Shown here: piece after piece, positions 1 to 7,569 of the stretch
How positions within the stretch are numbered: the stretch's first letter is position 1
Layout: every line of letters begins with the position of its first letter
Source: Bacteroides sp.
GTDB lineage: Bacteria > Bacteroidota > Bacteroidia > Bacteroidales > Bacteroidaceae
Assembly: GCF_028690125.1 (NCBI RefSeq)
Contig: NZ_JAQVBV010000022.1
Coordinates: 1-64,000 of the forward strand
Direction: 5' to 3'
Length of the DNA: 64,000 bases
The notes under the pieces: generated by a model
Told to the model about the DNA's origin: nothing
The model's input: only the letters and a program-made list of their open reading frames with translations
Databases searched by the model: none
Program-made: the position numbers and the translations under genes

Positions 1-126
1 TGTGATAAAAAAAAATGATATTATAGATGGAGAGCCGTATACATGGAGACGTGTAAGTACGGTTCGGGGGCAGGCTGATGGAAACCTACCACTGCAAGGT
101 GGCAAGGCGCCATCTGCCGAGCCTAC
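1..126 (+). mobile_element. 3' end of a group II intron (domains V and VI)
   Basis: Positions 32-65 form a 34-nt domain V: the lower stem GAGCCGTA pairs with TACGGTTC, the AGC catalytic triad is in place, and the upper stem ACATG/CGTGT is closed by a GAGA tetraloop. The following segment folds as a domain VI-like arm (AGGCT 72-76 with AGCCT 120-124, GATGG 77-81 with CCATC 110-114), and TAC at 124-126 is a plausible 3' splice end. The intron-encoded reverse transcriptase would lie left of the window. Domain V is seen directly; the exact 3' boundary and the intron class are inferred. Confidence 0.85.
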
Positions 127-194
127 GGATTACCGATGTAAAGGTTAGCAATGATATGGAAATGTTGGCACAAAAGTTAGATATTGCCAAATGA
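127..194 (+). CDS. C-terminal stub of an interrupted gene (3' exon), unidentified
   Basis: Directly after the intron end, one frame (codons from 129, stop TGA at 192-194) reads ITDVKVSNDMEMLAQKLDIAK. This is likely the last 21 codons of the gene into which the intron inserted. In CTnDOT-family elements a large helicase/methylase gene sits in the transfer and excision region, so such a host gene is possible, but the stub is too short to identify. It is partial because its 5' exon lies outside the window. Confidence 0.4.
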
Positions 195-240
195 ATTTCA
201 GATTACTGAAATTTGTTATCGTCAGATAACAGCAAGGTGT

Positions 241-278
241 GTTCAGAGCTGCGGAGAATTATCTCCGCAGCTCTGAAC
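241..278 (+). terminator. Perfect 16-bp hairpin after the exon stub
   Basis: GTTCAGAGCTGCGGAG (241-256) is the exact reverse complement of CTCCGCAGCTCTGAAC (263-278), with a 6-nt AATTAT loop and CTTTT just after. It lies 47 nt past the stop codon of the exon stub and fits an intrinsic terminator, although the T run is short. It would be stable on both strands. Confidence 0.6.
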
Positions 279-655
279 CTTTTAGGAAAATCACTCCGAA
301 GTCGTGTTTCCAATGGAAGAAAAGTTACTCAATTAAACCATTCTTCGCTCGTCGGGACGGGTGGTCCCGCCCCTTGCCGCTGGGCGTTCCCCGACCTATG
401 AGCTTTTAAGTGAAGTATTGCAATGTTCTTTTCTTGAAATATTGATGGCTTGATAACTTGTTTTCTTGTTTCTTTGATTTCAAGATGGCAAGATTACAAG
501 ATAGCATGAAAGCACTATTGCAAAATAGCTGGATTGGCAGACTGCATTATATCTTTCGCATACAGATAAAAAACACTTTCTCTTTTCAAAAGTCCATATA
601 GTTTATGAGGGACTTGCGAAAAAAGAAAATAATTTAGTAAAACCTTATAGTCAAG
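279..655. other. Non-coding stretch with a GC-rich patch
   Basis: No convincing gene is seen. A GC-rich patch at about 347-398 stands out against AT-rich surroundings and contains a short inverted repeat (CGGGAC 353-358, GTCCCG 364-369). A 62-codon open frame crosses it but has no recognisable family and no promoter. It lies between the exon stub and the 3' end of the rteC-like gene. Confidence 0.5.
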
Positions 656-1507
656 TTAAGTATCGTTTTCGTCCATTTTCCGCAGGAGCTTTTCGATGAG
701 ACTATTAAGAAAGGCTGTCCTATCTCTTTTACGCTCCCTAATTGTAAGATAAGTACGATAGTAATCACCTAAGTCTACTTTGAATGATGCCTCTATATAG
801 GTCATTATTTCCTTTATATCAGCATTTCCATTGTTTAGAACTCCGGCAGCATATATTGCATATCCCAATTCAATAGCAGCAACTTTAGTTCCTGTCCATC
901 GAAATGGATTATCAGGCAAAGAAGCTCGGCTGGTTTCTATCACTTCTGTTCTCTCTACATCCTGTAATCTCTGATGCAAATAGATTTCCAACATATCATA
1001 AGCCAGCATCTTGGCTACCCTATGATCACAACAAGTAGAGAACAAAGGGTCTCTATCCAATAAGCCACAATTATGGCATAACTTGTAGTTCTCATGCCCT
1101 CTGAGAAAGTAATATTTATCCAAATGTATTGCTTTGGAACGATAATATTGATAGAAGTCAAGATTATTATTACAGAAGTCTACGATTGCCGATTGCTTTT
1201 TCTTGTAATGCTCCTTAACTACCTCTTTATTGCCATTTGGCTTTCTTAATTCAAGCGTATAAATATCATTGTAGTATATTAGTTTGCTTAGAATTAACGG
1301 TTTGCTATTTTTAAAGAAGTCTATCTCTTCCTCGTTATCCCGAAAGTTATATTTGTGTATATACTCTCTTAGTTCTTCAAACAATGGTCTGATGAAATCA
1401 ATCATATACAGAGCCTTACTTGAAGATATATCACTATCTATACAAAATGTTTCTATCTCTGCGTTGATTTTCAATATCAGTTCATTGGAAACCTGTTTTA
1501 CTGTCAT
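656..1507 (-). CDS. rteC: RteC-family regulator of conjugative-transposon excision
   Basis: This 283-residue protein matches RteC of CTnDOT-type elements along its length. Recognisable blocks are a central FFKNSKPLILSKLIYYN segment, the YYRSKAIHLDKYYFLRG segment, and the C-terminal NNGNADIKEIMTYIE...VDLGDYYRTYLTIRERK block ending in LLRKMDE. In CTnDOT, RteC activates the excision operon downstream of the RteA/RteB two-component system; here the same role is inferred. A Cys cluster (CHNC then CCDH, about residues 144-162) is present and might bind metal. A -7 element TACTTTTG lies on the minus strand at 1602-1609, giving a leader of about 90 nt. No rteA, rteB or excision genes are inside the window, so its element is either larger to the left or decayed. 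Confidence 0.88.
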   Translation of the reverse strand: MTVKQVSNELILKINAEIETFCIDSDISSSKALYMIDFIRPLFEELREYIHKYNFRDNEEEIDFFKNSKPLILSKLIYYNDIYTLELRKPNGNKEVVKEHYKKKQSAIVDFCNNNLDFYQYYRSKAIHLDKYYFLRGHENYKLCHNCGLLDRDPLFSTCCDHRVAKMLAYDMLEIYLHQRLQDVERTEVIETSRASLPDNPFRWTGTKVAAIELGYAIYAAGVLNNGNADIKEIMTYIEASFKVDLGDYYRTYLTIRERKRDRTAFLNSLIEKLLRKMDENDT

Positions 1508-1601
1508 TTTATCTATTATATAGGTTTATATTATACGGCTAAATATAATACTCTATTTTCCTTTTATTTAGAATATAAAGAAGAGCATTAAAATCAGTTT
1601 G

Positions 1602-1609
1602 CAAAAGTA
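1602..1609 (-). promoter_or_regulatory. -7 element of the rteC-like gene
   Basis: The minus strand reads TACTTTTG here, matching the Bacteroides -7 consensus TANNTTTG, about 95 nt before the rteC-like ATG. No good -33 TTTG at the usual spacing was found. Confidence 0.4.
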
Positions 1610-1624
1610 ACTCTAAATCAAAAG

Positions 1625-1666
1625 CAGATACAGATATAGTTTTTGTATATTTGCAGGGTACAGATT
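1625..1666 (+). promoter_or_regulatory. Promoter and putative operator of the MocR gene
   Basis: A -7 element TATATTTG (1646-1653) lies 22 nt before the start codon. It is flanked by two copies of a TACAGAT core (within AGATACAGATA near 1625-1635 and GGTACAGATTA near 1657-1667), spaced about 30 nt. The same core recurs upstream of the neighbouring aminotransferase gene at 4344-4380, which suggests a shared operator for the MocR protein. MocR family members such as GabR are known to bind direct repeats. Confidence 0.5.
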
Positions 1667-1675
1667 AGGTGAATT

Positions 1676-3094
1676 ATGAAAAAGGAAGTCTTATATCAAG
1701 AAATAGCGAGAAATATTGCTTGGCAGATAAAAAAGGGTGTATGGAAAGTTGGTGAAAAGCTGCCCTCTTTACGCACTATAAGTAATGAAAATGGGGTAAG
1801 TTTAAATACGGCAATTCAAGCATACTATGAATTGGAAAAGGACGGCTACATAATATCACGCCCTAAATCGGGATATATTGTCAATTATAAGCCAATACGC
1901 TTATCTGCTCCAGCCACCACACAACCATCTGTGAAAAATGAAAGTAAAGAAGTCGTGGAATTAATTGCTGAAGTATATCGTTCATTAGAAATTGGAGATA
2001 AGTCTATTACCCGATTTTCTTTAGGGATGCCTGAAGATGTTTTATTACCAATAGCAAAACTCAATAAGGAACTAATAAGAGCAATACAAACACTTCCGGG
2101 TAATGGTACTCGGTATGATGAAACACAGGGAAACATCCACTTGCGTAAGGCTGTAGCTCGCTTCACTTATAGCTGGAATGGAAATTTGACAGAAGAAGAT
2201 ATAGTAACTACAGCAGGAGTCACTAATGCTGTTGCTTTAGCTTTATCTGTGATTGCCAAGGCAGGAGATACGATTGCCGTCGAAAGTCCAGTTTATTTTG
2301 GAATGTTACAGCTTGCCAATAGTTTGGGATTACGTGTTTTAGAACTACCAACAAATCCCGAAACAGGCATTGATCCCGATGCTCTAAAAAGAGTTTTGCC
2401 ACAAATTAATGCTTGCCTGCTTATAAGTAATTTCAATAATCCATTAGGAAGTTGTATGCCTGATGAACACAAAAAAGAGGTTGTCAATATGTTGGCTGAA
2501 CATAATATACCACTAATAGAAGATGATTTGTATGGCGACATATTCTTTGGAAATTCAAGACCTAAACCTTGTAAAGCGTTTGATAAAGAAGGAAATGTAT
2601 TGTGGTGTGGGGCTGTATCTAAAACGCTAGCACCGGGGTATCGAGTAGGTTGGATTGCTCCCGGAAGATTTAAAGAGGCTATTATTCGTCGGAAAAATAT
2701 ACATCTAATCTCTACACCTACTCTTAATCAGGAAGCCGTCGCTAACTTTATGGAGAATGACAGATACGAAAATCATTTGCGTAAACTTCGTCGAGAGCTT
2801 TGTGCAAATAGTATTCATTTTGCTCATTCTATTATGGATCATTTCCCTGAAAACACAAAGATTGTAACTCCACAGGGGGGATTTATGCTTTGGGTGGAGT
2901 TAGACAAGCGAATTGATACAACAGAGCTTTATTACAGGGCTATGCAGCGGAAAATAAGCATAGCCCCCGGACGTATGTTTACCTTACAAGAACAATACAC
3001 GAACTGTATGCGCTTAAGTTATGGGCAACGATGGACTCCACTCCTTGAAGAACGTTTAAAACGATTAGGCGATATAATCAAAGAGTCACTCTGA
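1676..3094 (+). CDS. MocR-type (GntR wHTH plus aminotransferase fold) transcriptional regulator
   Basis: The 472-residue protein has an N-terminal GntR winged helix (about 1-70, with the KLPSLRTISNENGVSLNTAI segment) and a linker. A fold-type I aminotransferase domain follows from about 115 to the end. The PLP-binding lysine is K316 in the AVSKTLAPGYRVGW motif. MocR proteins use the PLP domain as an effector sensor and usually control an adjacent amino-acid or vitamin B6 gene. The gene overlaps the convergent aminotransferase by 9 nt at its 3' end, and both promoters carry the same TACAGAT motif, so that enzyme is the likely target. The ligand cannot be read from the sequence. Length is normal for the family and the domain is intact. 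Confidence 0.9.
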   Translation: MKKEVLYQEIARNIAWQIKKGVWKVGEKLPSLRTISNENGVSLNTAIQAYYELEKDGYIISRPKSGYIVNYKPIRLSAPATTQPSVKNESKEVVELIAEVYRSLEIGDKSITRFSLGMPEDVLLPIAKLNKELIRAIQTLPGNGTRYDETQGNIHLRKAVARFTYSWNGNLTEEDIVTTAGVTNAVALALSVIAKAGDTIAVESPVYFGMLQLANSLGLRVLELPTNPETGIDPDALKRVLPQINACLLISNFNNPLGSCMPDEHKKEVVNMLAEHNIPLIEDDLYGDIFFGNSRPKPCKAFDKEGNVLWCGAVSKTLAPGYRVGWIAPGRFKEAIIRRKNIHLISTPTLNQEAVANFMENDRYENHLRKLRRELCANSIHFAHSIMDHFPENTKIVTPQGGFMLWVELDKRIDTTELYYRAMQRKISIAPGRMFTLQEQYTNCMRLSYGQRWTPLLEERLKRLGDIIKESL

Positions 3095-4288
3095 TGGGCT
3101 GATGTGTACCTGTAGAACTTCTCCTATGATTTGAAGCCCCTTTATTATTCGTTCTTCCGGCATATTGGAGTAATTCAGTCTAAGTGTATTTTCTTTGTGT
3201 TCGACAGGATAGAATGAGCCACCAGGAACAAAAGCTATTTTTCGTTCTATACACTTTTTCAGAATCTCACGTGCTGAAATTTCTTCGGGTAATTCAATCC
3301 AAGTGAATAATCCGCCTTGTGGATAGGTATATCTGATGTTGTCAGGAAAATAGCGTTCTATACACTCCATAGCTATATCTCTACGTTTTCTGTAAACTTC
3401 TACGATTTTGCCAATATGTTTATCAATATCATACCGTTTCAGATATTCGGTAATAGTCATTTGAGCTATCGTGTTACACTGCAAATCTGTACCCTGTTTA
3501 ACTAGAACATACTTGCGGATAATATCTTTATCGCCTGCAATCCAACCAATACGAAAGCCAGGACAAAAGATTTTAGAAAAACTACCGGTACACAAGATAT
3601 TACCTACCTTATCAAATGATTTTATAGAGGGCAAATATTCTCCCTCAAACCTTAATTCTCCGTAGGGATTATCTTCAATAACAGGAATATCATACCGGGC
3701 AGATAGTTCCGCAAGTTTTTTGCGTCTCTCCAAGCTCCATGTTTTTCCGGTGGGGTTCTGAAAAGTGGGTATTACATATATTAATTTCACTTTTGGGGTA
3801 TTATTCAGTACATCTTCCAATACAGTCATATTCATGCCCTCTTCGTCCGTAGGTATCTCCACAAAGTTGCATCCGTATGACTTAAATGCGCTAATTGCAG
3901 CTAAATAAGTAGGACTTTCACATAATACGATGTCACCATCATCCAAGAAAACTTTACCTGACAAATCCAATCCTTGCTGTGATCCATGTGTGATAAGAAT
4001 ATTATCTTTATCAAACGATGTTCCTAAACGTTCATTCATTCGTTGGGCAATCCATTCACGTAAAGGAGAGTACCCCTCAGTAGTAGTATATTGGAGAGCT
4101 TTTGCTCCTGCTTCCTTTAATACTATTTGAGTCATTTGATTAATTTCATCTATTGGAAATAATTCAGGGGCAGGTAGTCCACCAGCAAATGAAATAACAT
4201 CTTCTTGCTCTGTCACTTTGAGTATTTCTCGTATTTCCGAAGCCTTTATATAAGACATTCTATTTGCAAATTTCAACTTCATAATCAT
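3086..4288 (-). CDS. PLP-dependent aminotransferase, Aro8/LysN (2-aminoadipate-like) family
   Basis: This is a fold-type I aminotransferase of about 400 residues with the PLP lysine at K239 in GSFSKIFCPGFRIGW. The conserved FQNPTG and EDNPYGELRF motifs are also present. Proteins of this class transaminate aromatic, branched or 2-aminoadipate substrates; specificity here is not determinable. A longer frame begins with TTG at 4318, but ATG at 4288 (or 4282) fits the family and leaves room for a promoter (TTACTTTG on the minus strand, 4316-4323). The gene is convergent with, and overlaps, the MocR regulator, forming a regulator/enzyme pair inside the mobile region. Confidence 0.85.
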   Translation of the reverse strand: MIMKLKFANRMSYIKASEIREILKVTEQEDVISFAGGLPAPELFPIDEINQMTQIVLKEAGAKALQYTTTEGYSPLREWIAQRMNERLGTSFDKDNILITHGSQQGLDLSGKVFLDDGDIVLCESPTYLAAISAFKSYGCNFVEIPTDEEGMNMTVLEDVLNNTPKVKLIYVIPTFQNPTGKTWSLERRKKLAELSARYDIPVIEDNPYGELRFEGEYLPSIKSFDKVGNILCTGSFSKIFCPGFRIGWIAGDKDIIRKYVLVKQGTDLQCNTIAQMTITEYLKRYDIDKHIGKIVEVYRKRRDIAMECIERYFPDNIRYTYPQGGLFTWIELPEEISAREILKKCIERKIAFVPGGSFYPVEHKENTLRLNYSNMPEERIIKGLQIIGEVLQVHISPSE

Positions 4289-4343
4289 TAAATGTATTTG
4301 AGAACTAAAATATTGCAAAGTAAAGCATAAAAGAGAAACAGAA

Positions 4344-4380
4344 ACAGATACAAATTATGCAATATTAATAGATACAGATT
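4344..4380 (-). promoter_or_regulatory. Putative MocR operator upstream of the aminotransferase
   Basis: Two copies of a GATACA core occur: ACAGATACAAATT (4344-4356) and AGATACAGATT (4370-4380), 24 nt apart. The second is nearly identical to AGATACAGATA before the MocR gene. Position is 28-65 nt upstream of a -7-like TTACTTTG. Binding is inferred from repetition at both promoters. Confidence 0.45.
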
Positions 4381-4967
4381 TTCTAAGGCAAGTGAGTTTT
4401 AGATACAAGGCGTAAGCATAGATATGCATACATCGTGAAAATGTAGAACTTAGTATTGACAAGCAACGGGATCAGCAAAATCAAAAGTCACCAATTCAAG
4501 AAGAAAACCAACCCCGGAAATCAGACAAATATAGATTTTATCCCAAGTTATTTCAAGTTTTTTACACTCTTAGTTCACAGACAGGGCAGGGCGAGGAATG
4601 CGACCACAAATATTGTCTTCCGCTGGATAGAGTTAAACAGTCCGGCGATGCAGTTGAAATTAAACAATATTTTATCGATCATGCCACTAGCACCTTATAC
4701 CTTTATTGCGTTATAACAGAGCTAATATCACCACAAACAGGATACTTAACACCCGCCATAAAGTCCATAGCTTTTACCCAACCTCTCAATTCATCTTCTT
4801 GCTGTATAATCAATTCGTTTTTAATTGTTCGACAATGGAATTAAAATGCGAAAGCAAGAAGATAAAGATGTCCCGAGGCTACGTTTGCACAGTGTGGTAG
4901 TTTGTGGCGTTATTACATAAAATTAAAGTATATAAGAGGTTATACTTTCTGTTTCTTAAATATTTGC
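4381..4967. other. 587-bp stretch without a recognisable gene
   Basis: Several open frames under 90 codons occur on the plus strand but none resembles a known family and none has a promoter with the local consensus. Codon content looks random. The segment could be eroded element DNA between the aminotransferase and the restriction gene fragment. Confidence 0.5.
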
Positions 4968-4975
4968 TAAATTTG
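4945..4975 (+). promoter_or_regulatory. Promoter of the truncated restriction-modification gene
   Basis: A -7 element TAAATTTG (4968-4975) follows a TTTC -33-like motif at 4946-4949 by 18-19 nt. The ATG at 5003 is 27 nt further on. This is a good match to the Bacteroides promoter pattern. Confidence 0.5.
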
Positions 4976-5002
4976 TAGCCATACAAATTTTAGAGATATA
5001 AA

Positions 5003-5260
5003 ATGAAAGACTGGAAACAGCATATTGAACAACGATTACAACAGCAGATAAACAGTGTTGCCAAAATCAACATTGACAAAGTGACTGTTCACTACTCTGA
5101 GAAAATTAAACAGAACAGGGTTTTAAAATCACTGACAGGTGACGAAGAGGTGGTAAGAGCATTTCTTCTTGACCGCTTAGTTAACGAACTTGACTACAAG
5201 CCTGAAAACATCGAAATAGAAAAAGAATATTCGGTAAAAGCAGGACACGGAAAACTGACT
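5003..5260 (+). pseudogene. N-terminal fragment of a type I restriction-modification protein (HsdR/HsdM N-domain type), cut by an IS
   Basis: The first 86 codons match the N-terminal domain found in type I restriction enzymes and some N6-adenine methylases, ending in LVNELDYKPENIEIEKEYSVKAGHGKLT. The family normally continues with a PD-(D/E)xK-like region. The frame runs into the IS3 left inverted repeat at 5261 and closes after 18 IS-encoded codons at 5317. No continuation of the gene is found to the right of the IS, so the rest was lost. The promoter is still intact. Assignment rests on one conserved block, so the exact subunit is uncertain. Confidence 0.6.
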
Positions 5261-5309
5261 TGTCCTAAAATAGCTTTACACAGTAATAACTATAAAAAGT
5301 GTACAAGTT

Positions 5310-5690
5310 ATGATTAGACGAGAAAGGAAATTCTATTCAGAAGAATTCCGTGAGCGTGTTTTGACTGCTTACTACAACAGTAATGAATCAGTCAATATGA
5401 TAGCCCGACGCTTTCAGGTAAAGAGAGATACGGTCAGTAGTTGGGTTCATCGTAAAAGAGTTGCTTCCAATCCAGAAGAAAGTAGTAAATTCGTGGTATC
5501 AAGTATAATACCTATGAAAGAAGAAAAGCTACCTATTGAAGCAATGGAAGAACGTATCCGTGAACTAGAGCAACAACTGGCGAAAGAAAAAATGCGTTCC
5601 ACTTGTTTAGATACTATGATTGATATTGCGGAACGTGAGCTAAAGGTTGATATAAGAAAAAAATCTGGTGCCAAACAGTCCAAGAAGTAA
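5310..5690 (+). CDS. IS3-family OrfA (HTH transposase subunit)
   Basis: The 126-residue protein starts MIRRERKFYSEEFRERVL and has a helix-turn-helix (about 8-50: VNMIARRFQVKRDTVSSW). A leucine-zipper-like coiled coil follows (about 85-110: RIRELEQQLAKEK). Both are typical of IS3 OrfA. A slippery run A AAA AAA at 5657-5663, in phase with OrfA codons, lies 27 nt before its stop and allows -1 frameshifting into OrfB. The gene starts 49 nt inside the left inverted repeat. Confidence 0.92.
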   Translation: MIRRERKFYSEEFRERVLTAYYNSNESVNMIARRFQVKRDTVSSWVHRKRVASNPEESSKFVVSSIIPMKEEKLPIEAMEERIRELEQQLAKEKMRSTCLDTMIDIAERELKVDIRKKSGAKQSKK

Positions 5691-6664
5691 GGCAAAAGCA
5701 TCCATCATATAAGATAGATGTTTTATGTCGGCTGTTTGGCAAAACCCGTCAGGCTTACTATGAAAAGTCTCATTATGTTGCCAATAAGAATGTGGAAGAA
5801 GATGTAATCTTGTCTCTGGTACACAATGCTCGAAAAGATTTTCCACGTATGGGTGCGAAGAAGTTATTAATCTATCTTCAACCTACATTCCAAGTGATGG
5901 GTATACACATAGGTCGAGATGCTTTCATTGAATTACTGTATCGTAATTATTTATTAGTCAGAAGGGTGAGAAATAAGAGAAAAACGACTTTTTCCAATCA
6001 TTGGATGCGTAAATACCCCAATTTGATAAGGGATTATACACCAACGGCTCCCAATCAATTATGGGTAAGCGACATTACTTATATTGAGATGGCAGGGCGT
6101 TTTGCTTATCTAGCACTTGTAACAGATGCCTATTCTCATAAGATCGTTGGTTGGGAGCTTGCTCCATCACTTCGTGCTTGCAATGCTCTTGCTGCCTTGA
6201 AAATGGCATTAAATAGTTTACCGGAAGGATATTCCAGGCTTATTCATCATTCAGACAGAGGAAGCCAATATTGCAGCGCCAGTTATGTTAATTTGCTAAC
6301 GCAGCATAAGGTACAAATTAGCATGACGGAAAGTGGCGATCCACTTGAAAATGCAATAGCAGAAAGAATAAATGGCATTCTGAAAACAGAATGGATATAC
6401 GATGTTAAGCTAAAATCATGGCAGGAAACTATTAACTTCATTAGTCGAATTATTGATTTATATAATAATCAAAGACCACATCAGAGTATCAGTTATATGG
6501 TTCCTGCCTTGGTTCATCAAGCAAATATTAAAACAGAACGTAGATGGAAGAATTATTATCGAAAGAAGAATGTACTTAATGAAGAAGTTCCTATCTTAGA
6601 TCCGAAGTGTAAAGGCATAGCAGGACTAAAACACTCAATTCCTGATAATGTCAAGCTCATATAG
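5663..6664 (+). CDS. IS3-family OrfB (DDE integrase), expressed by -1 frameshift
   Basis: After the heptamer A AAA AAA the -1 frame stays open from 5663, reading VRQKHPSYKIDVLCRLFGKT, which is the usual IS3 OrfB beginning. An alternative GTG start is at 5792. The rve core has the DDE residues in NQLWVSDITYI, IHHSDRGSQY and the E in LENAIAERINGILKTEW, followed by the NNQRPHQS motif. The OrfAB fusion would be about 450 residues. It ends 37 nt before the right end of the element. All catalytic motifs are present. Confidence 0.92.
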   Translation: MWCQTVQEVRQKHPSYKIDVLCRLFGKTRQAYYEKSHYVANKNVEEDVILSLVHNARKDFPRMGAKKLLIYLQPTFQVMGIHIGRDAFIELLYRNYLLVRRVRNKRKTTFSNHWMRKYPNLIRDYTPTAPNQLWVSDITYIEMAGRFAYLALVTDAYSHKIVGWELAPSLRACNALAALKMALNSLPEGYSRLIHHSDRGSQYCSASYVNLLTQHKVQISMTESGDPLENAIAERINGILKTEWIYDVKLKSWQETINFISRIIDLYNNQRPHQSISYMVPALVHQANIKTERRWKNYYRKKNVLNEEVPILDPKCKGIAGLKHSIPDNVKLI

Positions 6665-6713
6665 GACAAAGTAATATAATCTGTAAAGTTTTTCTAGGAC
6701 AAGATAACGGTTT

Positions 6714-6762
6714 AGTGCAAGGTGCAAGCGTATATGTATATATACGGCTTGCACCTTGCACT
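6714..6762. repeat. Long hairpin just right of the IS
   Basis: The arm AGTGCAAGGTGCAAG plus CGTATAT is repeated inverted as ATATACG plus GCTTGCACCTTGCACT with one bulged base and a GTAT loop, giving about 22 bp of stem. The arm itself contains the tandem GTGCAAG GTGCAAG. It starts 13 nt after the IS right end. It may act as a terminator or be a recombination site; no T run follows on the plus strand. Confidence 0.55.
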
Positions 6763-6985
6763 TGAATTTAAGTATTAACTATCAATGACTTGCATATTTA
6801 GGAAATAATGTATACTTTTGAGCCCAAGATATAAGCAGACAGGCACTGGACAGAAGTGGAGAGTTTTTTAGGACTAAAACGTGGCAGGTACAAGGCTTAT
6901 AACTCCAAAGATATTGATTTATAGGAGAATATACCACAAGGTTCATGAACCAGGTGGACCACTGAAAACAAAAGAAAAATCAAGC

Positions 6986-7026
6986 AAATCCCTGATAATC
7001 AAACATTATCGGGGATTTATTTTTTC
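6986..7026 (+). terminator. Intrinsic terminator
   Basis: AAATCCCTGATAAT (6986-6999) pairs with ATTATCGGGGATTT (7005-7018) around a CAAAC loop, and a T-rich tract follows to 7026. There is a single non-Watson-Crick position. No intact gene lies just upstream on the plus strand, so it probably served a gene that has been lost. Confidence 0.7.
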
Positions 7027-7076
7027 TAGCAGGTAGCATAAAATAGCCATTTCAAGCATATTATGGGTGGATAAAT

Positions 7077-7111
7077 CGTGGGACTAAAATTTAGTTCAAA
7101 AAAGTCCCACG
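7077..7111. repeat. 9-bp inverted repeat near the element boundary
   Basis: CGTGGGACT (7077-7085) is repeated inverted as AGTCCCACG (7103-7111) with a 17-nt AT-rich spacer. It lies about 125 nt from the point where the AlkD-like gene stops matching its family, so it may belong to the end of the integrated element. Confidence 0.45.
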
Positions 7112-7235
7112 AATTTGCATCTTTCTCACTGATTAATAGTATTTTGCACAATCATACTTTGGAAGAGAATACATAGTTTTGTAACTTTAAAAACGATGTA
7201 AAAATGGCTCGTAAATCATTTTTTATTTTGTTCTT

Positions 7236-7499
7236 CAGCAGATCACATAGTGCAAATATCTCCGCTTTTGTTCTTCCACTCGCTTCTTTATAAAATTCTT
7301 TGGCTATCTTTCCAACCTCACACATTCTGACTCCATGAACTTTCGCCTGCTCACCTTGTTTGAAAAAGCGGTCGGACGATCCTAATGTCTTTGAATCAAT
7401 ACTCTCTTTGAGCATTTGGCGCACTACTTGAATGGAATCTTCTGCCAGCATAATATTTTTGTTTGAATATCCAATTAGATTTATTTCATCTGAAAACAT
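7236..7499 (-). pseudogene. Truncated AlkD-like DNA alkylation repair gene
   Basis: The first 88 codons match the N-terminal part of the Bacteroides AlkD-like HEAT-repeat DNA glycosylases. The best block is DRFFKQGEQAKVHGV followed by GKIAKEFYKE and KAEIFALCDLL. After this the expected LW.SG..EE segment is replaced by unrelated sequence and the frame stops at 7152. Family members are usually over 200 residues, so more than half is missing, including the catalytic region. The true start may be ATG at 7451 (MLAEDSIQ). The break at about 7235 marks the likely junction between the chromosome and the mobile region to its left. Confidence 0.7.
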
Positions 7500-7569
7500 A
7501 ATATAATTGGTAACATATTCACCTCCACTCTACTTCATAACTGTCTTATATAATATTACCCTACCAATA

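Larger units (their letters stand above)
5261..6701 (+). mobile_element. IS3-family insertion sequence, 1441 bp
   Basis: The left end TGTCCTAAAATAGCTTTACA (5261-5280) and the inverted right end (6682-6701) match at 17 of 20 positions and begin with TG/CA as in IS3 elements. Two overlapping frames in 0 and -1 phase encode the transposase. The bases flanking the element (ACT left, AGA right) do not repeat, so no 3-5 bp target duplication remains. This suggests an adjacent deletion or recombination after insertion. The element looks otherwise complete and possibly active. Confidence 0.9.
6763..7151. other. Gene-free element end with two further structures
   Basis: No coding region is recognised. 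The stretch holds an intrinsic terminator (6986-7026) and a 9-bp inverted repeat (7077-7111) near the inferred junction with chromosomal DNA. The motif GGACTAAAA occurs at about 6872 and again at 7081, which could be arm-type recombinase sites, but this is speculative. Confidence 0.4.

Noticed and set aside
213..401. 62-codon open frame across the hairpin and GC-rich patch
   Set aside because: It runs through a perfect hairpin, has no family and no promoter.
4456..4900. Two open frames of 64-86 codons on the plus strand
   Set aside because: No recognisable domain, no promoter, and low-complexity composition; treated as non-coding.
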